Of a stretch of DNA of 64,000 bases, positions 46,772-59,023 are shown in pieces. Made by a program: the position numbers and the translations under genes. The DNA comes from Magnolia sinica (Eukaryota > Streptophyta > Magnoliopsida > Magnoliales > Magnoliaceae), in contig NC_080577.1 of the NCBI RefSeq assembly GCF_029962835.1, positions 4,402,001 through 4,466,000 of the forward strand. Reading direction: 5' to 3'. Each line of letters starts with the position of its first letter. Position 1 is the stretch's first letter. A model generated the notes under the pieces. The model had not been told where the DNA came from. It did not search any database and saw only the letters and a program-made list of their open reading frames with translations.

Positions 46772-48529
46772 CTACTGCTTTCTAGACCATTCCCCACTCT
46801 TCCCTCCACTCTTGCGCTCTAGGCGCACATCTGTGATCTGGATGTCCTTTGAAGCAGCTTTGCACATGTCATACACCGTGAGACCTGCTACTGTCACAGC
46901 AGTCATTGCTTCCATCTCTACACCTGTCTTCCCCGTTGTTGCAGCCTCCCCTTCGATATCAACACTAAAATCCTTCTCATTCAGCTTTAGATCAACATGG
47001 ATGTGCGTTAGACTAATGTTGTGGCATAGAGGAATGAGATTGCTTGTCTGCTTCGCTGCACTAATTCCCGCAATCTTCGCAACATTGAGGACGTCCCCTT
47101 TTGCTATTTGATTGGCTGCAACCAAATTGAATGCCATCTCTCCTAGAGTAACTCTGCAACTGGCAATGGCGACTCTCTTGCTGTCTTCTTTTGCACAGAT
47201 GTCCACCATCTGTGCCCCACCACTGCGATCGACATGGGTCAGACCCAGTTCATTTTCACCCGAGTCAAGAATAATGGGTTGAGGCTCTTGAGCGATAGGT
47301 GAGTCACTGCTAGAGCCATGGTTAGCCACAGAAGGAGGCATTCCAAAAATTGACTCCATCTCCTGAAAACAAGATTCAAGTAGGGAGCAGTGAGGATTGA
47401 AAGTCGAATTGGGGCTGTGAGAGTACTTTGCAAAATCGCAGGATTATTGATTCTGGCTGATGTGGGTTTCATCCAAATCACAGATTAGTTGAGAACCAAT
47501 CACTGTCATCATCATTTCTTCCCAACCAACAAACAATCTTGCCAACAGAATTGCAGTCATCCACACTTCCATTCGCCTGCCAGCTGAGAGCACATTGCGA
47601 CATGAGAAAACAACAAATTGGCATGCGCACACACTGTCATAAATGGAAAAGAGTAGAGCGCTGCAGAATTGAGTTGGTGTCTGCCCATTATTTCATAAGA
47701 AAGAGGATGAGATGGTTATGAAACCAAGCCTTCAACCATGAAAATTCCCAGAACCTGCTGTGTTTGGATGCACAAGTGCATTGCATTGAAAGTGAAGTAA
47801 TTACAATTTGGAGCCCAGAACCACTCAATATGAATGCTAAGAAGTTACAATTCGGTGATGCTAGCCTTACTTGGGTGATAATCAAATTGCAATTCGATAG
47901 TTCATCCAAACACGCCATGCAAGGCTCTAACCAAACAAGCTGGGAAGGCACCAAATCTAGAGAAATATCTCTTGAAGCATAACGGATTCATCTCGATTCA
48001 GGAATGGATGAGTCTCTGAAACCAGCTCTCCACATGCTGTACATGTGATCCAGGCCGTTCATCGGGTGGGCCCTGCAATAGCTGTGATGTAAGGGCGGTC
48101 CATTCATTGGCTCTGTCAATCGCCACGTATGCGTGCCAACCATCAGTTTCTTTCATCCACTGTGCAGCCTGCTCGGACAAAAACATCCCGGCCTGAATTT
48201 CAGACGACGGCTCATATGATGAGTGGCCCACCTGATGAACGACCCAGAAGTCGGATTACACGTTCAAGATCTTACTCCAACGAGTAGCCATCATTGGGAT
48301 CGATATTCTCAGCTGGAATCCATGAACAGGGTCCAAACCAAATGAAAATTGCAAATTGCAATTTCTACAGTGAATCCAAACGAGCCCTTACATATAGTCA
48401 TATAGAGAGAGAAACGTGATTTACCTTGTTGAGCTCCGCAACTGCCCCATCGATGCTATTTCTGGAGTTGAAGAACCTTCTCAGATGAGAAGAACGGACT
48501 GCAGTTCGTCTCAGTAACACGGCCGCCAT
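46772..48529 (-). CDS. CNX3: Cyclic pyranopterin monophosphate synthase, mitochondrial (MoaC/CNX3), two exons
   Basis: Second enzyme of molybdenum cofactor synthesis. With CNX2 (MoaA) it converts GTP-derived 3',8-cyclo-dihydro-GTP to cyclic pyranopterin monophosphate in the mitochondrial matrix. Exon 1 is 48425-48529 (35 codons); the GT-AG intron is 47363-48424; exon 2 is 46772-47362. The product has 231 residues. Exon 1 gives an Arg/Ser-rich presequence (MAAVLLRRTAVRSSHLRRFF). The splice junction yields AELNK-EMESIFG, which matches the plant CNX3 pattern ELNKEMQSIFG. The MoaC domain runs from about 75 to 228, with PLCH (146-149), TGVEMEAM (181-188, Glu184 and Glu186), YDMCKA (199-204, Asp200 and Lys203) and the C-terminal KSGGKSG. 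These correspond to the MoaC active-site residues. It is slightly shorter than Arabidopsis CNX3 (about 270) through a shorter linker. It appears intact. Confidence 0.93.
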
Positions 48530-50870
48530 GAAATGCGATAAATCGAATCCAATGAAAGAGAAAACAGAAAAACCCCAACCCTAATGAAAGGAAGGCAACA
48601 CAAAACCCTCTTCCGAGATAATCGAGGAATGCTCAGCCCAGTCGCGCGTATGGAAAACCATTTCCACGCGCCCTTCGGTTAGTACACTTGAATATGGCAA
48701 CTGGCAATGGTCCAGTGACCCGCCGGCCCGGCTTTGGACGGGACCTGGACTTGGGCCGTAGATCGGGCTTGCATGGCCCAATCAATTTCTGGGCCGGGCT
48801 GGGGTGGTAGGGAACCTCAAGCGTACCTTAGGTTTTTTAAAACTTCTAATTTTGTTAACAGCAAATCAGCAATTGTTTGTGATATTTACATCTCTGCAAA
48901 ACAAGTTGTTAATCACTTCAAAAAAAAAAAAAAGCACAGCTCTCTCTACTCCACGTGGCTGGGCACGAGCCGTTCATTTAGGTCCCATTCTCTCCACATG
49001 GGTCAGTGCAGGAAGATATCCATTTGAGTTAATCAAAGATATTATTAAAATAATAAAATAAATGATGATGAATGGTTGGATCTAGCAGTGACAAAAGATC
49101 AATGGTCAGATCTCGCAACAGTGGATGATCAACGGCCATATCCAACAAAAATAGATAATCAACGGTTGAAACTAGCAATCAATGATGTCGTAGATGTTAT
49201 GGCCCAATTAATTGTTTAGATATGTGTGCTCTAAAAGGCTAATTGTTTATATATTAATTAATCTTGTTTATTGACGACCACTTAGTTGAATGAAATATAC
49301 TTTCATATATTTAGCAGGTTAATCTCTCTTGTAGATTGAAAAAGAATGAAGTAGGTACAATGGCCACAATGGCTAATGAAAAGTTATGTCTATGGGTTCT
49401 TGAGTATCTTAAATTCTATAATTGAGCGTCCTTGAATTAGTTGTGGAACTAATGACGAGTTAGGATGATCCAATCTCCACCATTGGACATTTTGCAATAT
49501 GGGAGTGTAATTCACTTGTGTTATGAGTACTTGTGTTGGGCTTGATTGGAAATTTTATATTGGTAGGGCACATCATATCTCCCAACTAAGGAACCCATCA
49601 TGCTTCGATTGAATTGACTTAATCGTGTGTTAGCTTTAGTTAATCCTTATATCTAAATTTATAGCCTTATCATACCGTTTAAAGTTACATAGTGACCAAT
49701 ATATAGGCGCTCTCTGATGTGCACATTAATACATGGTAGAAGCCTTACATGCAGCCATAAAGGATCCATAAGTCTTCCTAAGACTTAGTCGTGGATTGAT
49801 TTTATCAACCAGATCGTCTTAATTGTTTTGAGGATGATTAATCCTAGTAATTTTATTTATTTTATTTTTTTTGGGGAAAGTTTTTCAGATGCTTTTAATC
49901 ATTAAAGCTCTTATATTCACCCTCGAAGTATTTTAATCAAACTTGATGGGCATCCAAAGGCAAAGGATGAATACTACAGATAATGAATAGATTTTAGTCA
50001 ATTCGAGCACATGGATAAATAAAATTGCAAACTTTTAATGATGTAACTCTGAACAGTGCCACCCACGCCCTCACTTCCTCGGTACTTTTCTGTTTATTTT
50101 GGTTAGTATAATTTGAGGTGTGGTGTTAACTCAGATACAGTAATATATTTAATAACTCGGAATCATCATTAGGTAAAATGAAACTTTAGGAGCTACAGCC
50201 AGCTAGAAACTATATAATCACTTAAGGGTTGAAGAATTATAATTCCCAAACTCAAGTGACTCCTACAGTTAGTCAACAATTATAAATTTTGAAGAAGAGC
50301 ATCAATGACAAAAAAGGAAGGAGTTAAGCACTCTTTTTTGCTTGCACTTAACAAATTTTACTTTACGGGATTTAATAGTTTTTCAAAGATTTGAGTAGAA
50401 CTTTGACAATATTTACTTCTAGCTTTATTTCACAGAGTTTAAATCCCTGAGTAGGTAAATAAAGTTTAAAAAAAAAAAGATGAATGTAAATAGATAAAGA
50501 AAATTGCATAAATAAATAAGAGTGAGTGTGTTGCTGGTGTTCTTGGTATGTGTAGAGTTGAATATATATTGATTTGAGATGCGACAAGGAAAAAGGAAGA
50601 CCAGACAATTTCTTTACAAAATGAATGGTTTGATATTCCTAATTCTAACTCTGCTCTTGTGTTTTAGCGGCTTCTTTGATCTTCATCTCCTAAGTTAGGC
50701 TAAGTTTTGGGGGATCAAAATCACAACTAGGTGCTGCACATGCACCTTGCAATCCCAAAATCCCCCCAAACCCCTCCTGTCATCTCTCTCACTCAGAGTT
50801 CCTCCTTTCCTTATTGGTTAAGTAGTCTCGGAATGGTCGCTAGGATGGGATATATATAAATGAAAAGTGC
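48530..50870. other. Upstream of CNX3 and AT-rich intergenic
   Basis: 48710-48815 is rich in ggcccgg/gggccg words like hAT interiors. 49070-49190 has a loose repeat of gatcaatggtcagatc, gatcaacggcc, aatcaacggttg. No coding support. Confidence 0.4.
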
Positions 50871-50910
50871 ACTAGCGGTTTTCTATAAACCGCTGGTAAA
50901 TTATAGGCTA
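50869..50910 (+). mobile_element. Possible CACTA-type left end
   Basis: cactagcggttttctataaa with aaccgctgg, and aaaaccggtgg further in (51053), resembles a CACTA terminus with subterminal repeats. No right end or transposase was found. Confidence 0.3.
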
Positions 50911-52201
50911 CGCTTATAGGTTGTCGATCGGATAAAATGTTAAGGTGCGAGGCCTATGGGTAGGCTGCTTTCCGGAAACCAATAGTCATTAGAAGACCAC
51001 CTGTCAATTTTTGTTGTTTTTGGCCCCCAGGTGCTACAGGTATAATTTCAGAAAACCGGTGGTGATTAAATGACCTCCTGTTGGATTTTTTAGGGTTTTT
51101 AGGAGTCAAGATGTGCGGCATTGATTTTCTTTTCATTGATTTTAGCACAGGTCGATTAGATCCGCCAGTTGTCTTCAAGAGATGTCGGGGATCCTTTCAA
51201 CTTGGTGAGTTCCAATTTTTCCATTGTTGGAGCTTGAAAAATGTGGCTTGATTGAAGATGTGCACAGCTGAAGTTTTCAGGTAAGTTGGACGATCGATCG
51301 ACCGGTATTTGATTTCATAGAGTTGCAGGCCTGCCAATTTAGTTCATTAGTTATTTTCACAACTGGCCAAAAGCTTATCCTACCCAGCTAGTATAATTTT
51401 ATTTTTATTTTTTAAATGGACTTTGAGTCTCTCAAAGATGTCTTATCGAAGCCTGACTAAAAGCCAAATAGTTTAATCTCATTTTGAGTGTGGTGTCTAT
51501 AGTAGTGCATATCACAGCCTATAGGGTGTAAATCCTATCTTCCCAAGGGCGCGAAAGAGATGTTTGAAAACTTTCCATATTTCATGAAACCCTAAAAATA
51601 ATGATTTTTCGGACACTGGAATGTGTGTGATCCACATAATGCACAATCTATACCCAAATGAAGCCGACGGTACTCTGCGTTCCATTGCAAGTGTAGCCAG
51701 ATTTTTGCTGTGGTGCTTTGGAACTTCATTTTCCAAAAAATGGGAGAACTATGGAAAAGTGTTGAGCCTCAAAAGAGTAAGATGAGAGTTAATATTGGAA
51801 CCACTAACATGCATGTTTAAACCATCCGTTCTTTTTGTACAATGGTGGATGATTGACCAGGATACAAGCTGGCTTGGGCCATTAGTTATTGGTACGAGCC
51901 AGGCCCTTGGGCCAACTTTAGGCACCCAAGCCCACCCGATACAGTTTGTCTAATGACCACCTTAAAATTTGCACACGTGCATGGTTAATTTGCCACAAGT
52001 GAGAGGTAAGGGCCAAAAAGTGCGGTTAAGCGCCTTATTTAATTGTTGTGATCCACATAGGAATGAACCAAAATTACCTTTTGGAATGATTAATAATCTT
52101 GCATAATCGTTTGCACATATGGGAACCTGTGCTTGCCAGCTCCTTCATGCAACACTCTTCTTCCCTTATGTTTTAGCAGATTTTACACATCAGGGCCCAT
52201 T
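50911..52201. other. Intergenic, no recognised gene
   Basis: Short frames only. Two diverged segments at about 50970-51030 and 51055-51110 (gaccacctgtcaatttttgt and gacctcctgttggatttttt) look like an old short duplication. Confidence 0.4.
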
Positions 52202-52430
52202 AGAGGTGGACATCGAGTGGAGTCGGACCGGATTGGGTCCAACTCGACTTAGTCCGAAACTTTCAATGCCCTCACCCGAACTCAATCCTGTTTGGAACTG
52301 AATCTGGGTCCTCTAACTCGATTCGATCCATCACACCGCTGGCCTGACCCGAACCAAGTCCAACTCGGTCAAGGAGACCGAGTCGGATCAAGTTAGGTAT
52401 GATTCGGATCAAATCGTCTATTTCAATGGT
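52202..52430. mobile_element. hAT-like fragment
   Basis: It begins tagaggtggacatcgag and is rich in actcgact/gtcggatc words, as in 11482-12282. It then runs into a family A right arm. The right hAT end is missing. Confidence 0.5.
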
Positions 52431-52650
52431 AGAAGTTCAAAACCCCATTGCTTTTTGCAATGTGGTCCACTTGATCTTTAGATCTTTCTTATTTTGTGGC
52501 TCAAGCTTAAGATGAGCCCGCCAAATGGATGGACGGTTTGGATATAACACATACCTCATGATGGGACCCACCTAACTTGCTAACATCAATACACCAGCCA
52601 GCCTGGTGCGTTGCTACACCTGCGAGGCAACCAGTCCGCTTCAATCACGT
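52431..52650. mobile_element. Family A right arm only
   Basis: tgcaatgtggtccacttgat, aaatggatggacggtttgga, acctcatgatgggacccacc, ending gcaaccagtccgcttc. Confidence 0.6.
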
Positions 52651-52659
52651 ACAAACGTT

Positions 52660-53010
52660 GAGAGGGTGATGGGTTACCCTCCCATTAAAACATTCATGAT
52701 CATTTTTTAGGCCCACAAAGGTGTGGTTCACAAATCCAGACCATCCATTATTTGTATCTCACTTGGATGAGGGGTCAAACCAAGTTTCAAATGCATCCAA
52801 ATGTTAGGTGGGCCCTACCAAGTTCTTTTATATGTTTTAGGAATGCCTTCACATGATTTTAGATGGTATGGCCCACCTGAGTTCTGTATACGGCTGATTT
52901 TTGGCATATCCCATAATTTAAAGGGGACCCATCAAATGCACGGTATTGATGTTCGACACGCATCACGATGGGCCCCACAAAGCTCAACTACATAGAACCA
53001 TTCCCTTATC
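52660..53010. mobile_element. Family B-related element
   Basis: The right part is the reverse complement of the left arm of 19384-19940: ttttggcatatcccataatt, gacccatcaaatgcacggta, catcacgatgggccccaca. The left part matches the other arm (tcattttttaggcccac). The family B terminus is not preserved. Confidence 0.65.
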
Positions 53011-53054
53011 CGTGTCAGAACTCGGTGCTCCATGCACCTCAAGTCATGAGCTGA

Positions 53055-53230
53055 GAGGAGGGATTGGCTACTCCCCTGCCACCGGCCAATGCCTGATGGT
53101 CGGTGCTTTGTGGACCCACCATGATGTATTTATTTCATCCATGTCATCCATCTATTTTTCTAGATCATTTTATGGTATTTAAAAAAATGAGGTATATCCC
53201 AATCTCAAGTGGACAACATTACAGGAAATA
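53055..53230. mobile_element. Family A left arm only
   Basis: ggattggctactcccctgcc and accggccaatgcctgatggt match the left end of the nested element at 7065. It ends after gttgaataaacattg, where sequence of hAT style begins. Confidence 0.65.
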
Positions 53231-53234
53231 ATGT

Positions 53235-53434
53235 TGAATAAACATTGTGCGGATGGGGTCGGATAGGATTCCAGATCGGATCGGTTCGAATTGACATTGA
53301 GCAGAACTCGATCCGATGAATGGTCGGATCTGACTGTGCCAACTCAATCCGGCTCGATCCTAGCCTTCGGTTTGGATCGGATCCATCGGATTGGGTCGAA
53401 TCCGTCGGATCGGTCCAGATTCTGCCCAGCTCTA
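53235..53434. mobile_element. Truncated hAT-like element
   Basis: Interior of gatcggatcgg/aatccgtcgg words and a right end ctgcccagctcta. The left end is not typical. Confidence 0.45.
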
Positions 53435-55033
53435 GTGCCCATCAATGACCACGATTCCGACTGCCTGCATCAACCCAAGTTGCGTTGATCGACGGTTGAT
53501 GTTGGGCGTGGGAATGGAGTCGACACCGTGGTGCCATAGCAAGCCAATCCCTGGACCTAGAGCTGCAAAACGACCGAATTTGGGCCATATGGAGAGGCCC
53601 AAATCCACCTGATGAGAGCCCGTTTGTTGCTAGGCCCATTACCCAATTCCTGAGGGCCTAATATTTGTACGGTAGGGCCATTACTCAATTCAAGAGGGCC
53701 TAGATTTGGACGCTAGGCCCATTACCCAATACATGAGATTAACCATCCATGGTTCATACCTTTTGCCTAACCCTTCATTATTTAATGTAAGGGACCCCAC
53801 GTGTTAAAAGGACACGTGAGTCCATCTATCATATATATCTTACAAGCCCATTAGAATTGTGTATTATATACCAATTCTTTATGCAATGGACACAACTTTA
53901 TTCATAGACAAATATTGTTGGGTCTTGATTAGGAACAACCTTTGGGGCGTTTTACCTTTTACCCAAATATATAGGGTTAATATTAACCGTTGATATTGGT
54001 AAAAGAAGGGAAAATAGTTATAGAAACTAGAATGATTCTGTCCATTAAGCTCAAGATGGTTAGACATCGTAATCCCAACCTATTCAACGGTTAATATTAA
54101 CTATATCTTGGTTCCAAATCAGATTTCCTTCTAAATGGTTTATTGCGATAAAACCATGGATCAATCCTTAGTCTAATTGAAGGTTGAAACTGGTTGCGCT
54201 AGCCACCAAAATAACCTCAATAAGTGAAAATTTTCTATTTTAGAATTGTATTCATGAAATTTGATAACTTCTCATGTGAGATGAAGATCGCATGAGTTTC
54301 CATTTGTATCCATAGTGAATGGTAATCAGAACAAAGGGGAATCATTGTTTAAAACAACATGAGCTGTGGAGAGCTTATTGGTGTTGATAATATAAGTTTA
54401 AGAGGTCTATCTCACCTAAAAGTGTTACACATTAGATTTATGTAATCAACATTGATTAGCTTCGTGATCAGTAAAGGAGATATCACAATGATGAGCTATG
54501 CTTTTGTCAAAATTGATGTATACCTACCGTCATTCTGATTAATTTGATTTAAGGCCCTAAGCAATTGAATAATAGTGCAATGTTTGATATTCAATTTGTA
54601 TTCATGCATTGCTTAAATGAGGCATATCTATTAATTTGTGTAAGTGTCTGTTTTGTACATTAAGCTATGGACTTTTCCAACATTTCAACTCAATATAATG
54701 TCATACCGTCCTCAACTAGAACCACCCTTAATTGAAAGAGTCTATTGAGATTTTCATGGGTTGCATGAACTTGGACCTTAATCTGAAAGAGCAGCAACCT
54801 CCTAAATCATCTGGCTTCAACTCGGAATTAGAGATTGTACATTATAAAACTTGAGCCAAGTCTAACAAAGTGTCTCAAATTTATTAAACATTTGATTTAT
54901 GAGACAATGGTGTTATGCCTAACATTGAGAATGCTAATAAATTCCTGACCTAACTAGAAAACCAATTTCAAAACTCGGATAAAGCAAAGACAAGTTCACT
55001 TTTGTACAAATTGACTAATACAATCTTATAACA
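53435..55033. other. Intergenic, no recognised feature
   Basis: Includes a short direct repeat of attacccaattcctgagggccta near 53640 and 53705. AT-rich afterwards. No gene. Confidence 0.45.
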
Positions 55034-55564
55034 AGGCATGGATTGGGTACTACCCCGACCAAGACCTCACTAGAGACTGGCAGTCCTGTCAGGGGCTCTG
55101 TAGGGCCCACCGTGATGTATATATTTTATCCATGTTGTCCATCCATTTTGACGAATCAATTTAGGGCATGGGCTCTAAAAGTAGGCAGATTGAAGGCTCA
55201 AGTGGACCACACTACAAGAAGCTATGGGGATTGAAAGTCTACCATCGAAAACTTACTAGCAACGACATAAGTTTTGGATCAAGATGATATTTATTTTTTC
55301 CCTTCATACGAGTACATGTGAACTTGTGAACAGGTTGCATGGCAAATAAATATCATAGTGGTCCTTAAGAAGTTTTTAAGGATTGGTGTGGTCCACTTGA
55401 GCCTTCGATTTGCCTTCTTTTTGAACTCACGCCTTAAAATGATCTCTCAAAATAGATGGACGGCTTGAATAAAACATTTACATCACTAAAGGCTCCACAC
55501 AGACCCTGACATGATCACTTGTCTCTAGGTAGGTCCTGGTGATGGTAGGACCTAATCCGTGTCC
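55034..55564. mobile_element. Family A element with perfect 9-bp duplication
   Basis: Ends aggcatggattgggtactac and gtaggacctaatccgtgtcc. CTTATAACA is exactly duplicated at 55025-55033 and 55565-55573. 531 bp. Arms: tggcagtcctgtcagggg and the milder right copy cagaccctgacatgatc. Confidence 0.9.
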
Positions 55565-56184
55565 CTTATAACAGCCATAGAAATCTCTGTGAGCACATCA
55601 TTGAGCTATCTAGTGTGATTTTGAAAATTCAAATACAGGGCATAAAGATAAATGATGAGCTTTTAGTTTTTTTTTTTTTTCCTGAACTCTTTCCCTCCTT
55701 AGTTTGGTCCATTCCAAATCAACTATAACACTCACAAAAAGAAATGAACATTGAACAACTTAATATTTCAGTGCATTCAAAAAGAACAGAGGCTCAGTAT
55801 GTAAGGAATCTCTAAGTAAGGACATAGTAAGAATATGAAGAAATAAAATACTGAAAAACAAGTTTTATGTTCTACAACCAGTGGTCAGTCTCAACTTGAA
55901 GATCAATTAAAGAAAAAATTGGCTAAGAAGGATGTTTGCTTCTTTGGTAAGAAGTCATGAAAAGAAAAAATATATTTAATTTCAGGAATGACTCATAAAG
56001 AATGGTAAGAATCTTATTTTAGTTTGTATTCAAATCTAATCTAACTAATGTGTCAATAAATTCTTGGTGGATAGATTACGGTGCTTTCGTTCACATATGT
56101 AATTCCATACACACGGGGCATTAACATAAACAATTTGTTGCAAAAGGCTAGAAAAGCCAAAAATAATAATGACACAAACCAATT
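55565..56184. other. Intergenic, no recognised feature
   Basis: A-rich, with a T run at 55667-55681. No coding support. Confidence 0.4.
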
Positions 56185-56460
56185 ATACGTAACATGATAT
56201 ATTGTAGCATTGAGATCCCACCAATATTCTTGCACTCATTCATGCGTTAAAAGTACATATTGAGTTGTTTACCCATTTCAAACAACAAAACATTAGGGCA
56301 TGTATGTGGAATCCAAAGGAAAAGAAAGAAAAATAAAATAATAATTATCAAATGATGATTTTCATGAGAACTATTAAAACATCGACTCCAAATTTGAGTT
56401 CTTGTTTGGGTAGCGAGTGAAAATCTTATGTTCCTCGTATAATACTCTATTTCTTATGCC

Positions 56461-59023
56461 AAAATGCAAAATTTTATTTTTTAGAATTATTAGGCAGAGA
56501 CGAGAAAAACTAAAAGAAAATGAAAAAGAAGAAGAAGAAGAAGAAGAAGAAGAAGAAGAAAAAGCTAATAAGAAAGGGAAAATAAAAAAAACCTAGAATA
56601 CAACAAACCCAACTAGCAAGTTGAAAAAACCAAAAGACCCAATTCCATCCAATCTCTTAAAAACGACATAACCCTAGCTAAAACCCCAAACAAAGATTGC
56701 TTCTTATTATTATTTCTCTCCTCCCAAATTGACCAAAGAACCACAAGGAGAGCTAATCTCCATCTTTTCTTACCAAGTTTTCCGCCATAGCCAGCATGCT
56801 AGGAGAGAAAAAGCCCTTCGATAGACAGAGTCATCACCAAGGAGACCTCAACGAGGGTGAAGAAACCACCTCCAAATTTAATAGGAGAACGAGAATTGGA
56901 GGAGCAAATGATCTACAGATTTCGCATCCTCCAAACACAGCAAGCACACATTGGGTAGGACCATGCCTCTCTTGGAGTGCCTACCAGCAAAGTGAATGTC
57001 GCGACCTTGGAAGGGACCTCATAGACCCCAAATCAGTCTTGAATGAGAGTTGATACAAACTTCTGGCTGCAAAAGATATGAGTAAAAGGACCACTAATGA
57101 GGACATACGAGCACCATTCAGGGTATACTAGAGGAGGAGAGCTTTAGCACCAGTTCCAGCATCTCTATGCTTGGATGATCATTATATAGGGCCCAGATCG
57201 ACTACATAGCCATGTTGGATCCGTCCTGCATCAACCACACAAAAAACACTCCTGCACTCCCGATCTTCTAGACCAATGAATCCTCCAATCCAGGGGACAA
57301 TACGAACCCTTACAACCGAGAAAGAAGATCAACCAAATCAGCTATCTCACTCTCTCAAATTATGCCTAAAAGGCAAGAGCCAATTCCCCTCCTCCCCCAA
57401 GCTTGAAAAACAATTGGCCACAGAAATACTTACCTCAGTTCAAAAAGAAGCCAAGGACGGAAAATAGGATCTGGAATCCCCGCACCACAGATCCTCCCAA
57501 AACCTAGTTTTAGCCCCATCACTAATTGAATAGTCCACACACAAGAAAATCTTTATAGCCACCCAGGCAATTGCTTTCCAAAGTGAGTAGGAGCAGTACA
57601 ATGATGATGGCTTAATCCTCCACCCCCTTTGAAACACCCCATATTTCATAGCTAATATAAATCTCCATAGATTAGACCACTCTACTTCGAACCACCACAC
57701 CCATTTTCCCAACAAGGCTTCATTGACCACATTCATACGCTTAATCCCCACTCCCCCCTCATCATAGAGAGTGCAGGCCTCATTCCAACTGATGAGGGGA
57801 AATTTCATGCAGGGGGATCCAGCTTGCCATAAAAAATTCCTTCTGAACTTATAGATCCGAAGAATCACGAATTTGAGAGATAAAATACAATGACAAATTC
57901 GAAAGAGAAGCTTTAATAAGAGTAATACAACCCACCCAGAGACAGATGCTTACTCTTCCACGGAGAGAGCTCTCTCGATTCTCTCAATAACATTATCCCA
58001 AAGATACAGAACAGGCTTCCCCACCGACAATGGCATGCCAAGATACGAAGTGGGTAAAGAGGCTACCTCACAACCAAAAGATTCTGTCAAAATATAGTTA
58101 TCAACCCTGGATAAATTGATCCCAGAGATTTATGAATTAGATTTATTTACCTTAAGCACAGAGACAACCTCAAACCAACAAATGAACATATTTAAAAATA
58201 AAAATAAAAATCAACCATTTCGTCATTTACCTCGCAAAACAATGAAGTATCATTAGAAAACTGTAAGTGGCTAATGTAATGGGGATAGTTTTCACTGCAA
58301 ATCCCCAAAATAAGCCACAACTTCTGTCCATGAAAAACATTTTTGCTCAAAGCCTCCAAAACCAAAATAAAGAGAAGTGGCAACAACAGGTCTACTTGGA
58401 GAAGGCCTCGAGAGGACTTAAAGAAGCCAAAGGGAGAACTGTTAATGAACACAGAACATCTGGCTAAAGATATATATGAATGAATCTGGGTTCTCCCTTT
58501 GGCTCCAAATCCCATTCAAGACATCACAGGAAGGCCCAATCAACATTATTATAAGCCTTCTCAAAATCAAGTTTACACAAGACTCCTAAACACCAACCCT
58601 ATGGCAGGAGTCTTAAGCACTAGCGAGCAATCAAAATACTGTCCAAGATCTGTCTCCCAAAGATGAAAGCACTCTGGAAAAGGGGAGACAACCTTTGAAT
58701 CAACCTGTTTCAACCTATGGCCAAAAAACTTTAGCAATAATCTTATAAGGTCTTCTTGTCAAGCTAATAAGGTGGAAATCTTTCAAATTATCTGCTCCCT
58801 TCAACTTAAGGATGAGGCAATGAACGAACATTTCAACTCAGAGCAAATAACCTGACTAGAAGAACTCTTCTACAAAACCAAGTAGATCTGACTTGATTAG
58901 TTTCCAGAAATTTTGGAAAAAAGCCAGGCCCTGGAGACTTATCCCTCCCTAAGCTAGAGATTAAAACCTTAATTTTATCGAGAAGAATCGAACTCTCAAG
59001 AGAATTTACATATCAAAATGGCC
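56461..59023 (-). mobile_element. LINE remnant with RT and zf-RVT regions, dead
   Basis: Minus-strand landmarks in order: GRDKSPGP (near 58950), KGADNLKDFHLISLTRRPYK (near 58790), MGFGAKGR, INSSPFGFFKSSRGL and an FSND (58249-58260) in place of the FADD catalytic motif; then KFRRNFLWQ, KRMNVVNEALLGKWVWW, SDGAKTRFWEDLWCGD (57440-57868), and near 56930 LCLEDAKSVDHLL. A (GAA)n tract (56527-56561) lies at its 3' end. Frameshifts and the lost catalytic Asp show it is inactive. No endonuclease domain: 5' truncated. A short caaaatg near both junctions may be the target duplication. Confidence 0.88.
56527..56561. repeat. (GAA)n microsatellite at the LINE 3' end
   Basis: About 12 GAA units, read as TTC on the LINE strand. 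Confidence 0.93.

Noticed and set aside
53235-53434. Complete hAT element with 8-bp duplication gtgcggat/gtgcccat
   Set aside because: Only 6 of 8 match and the left terminus lacks the TAG-type inverted end.
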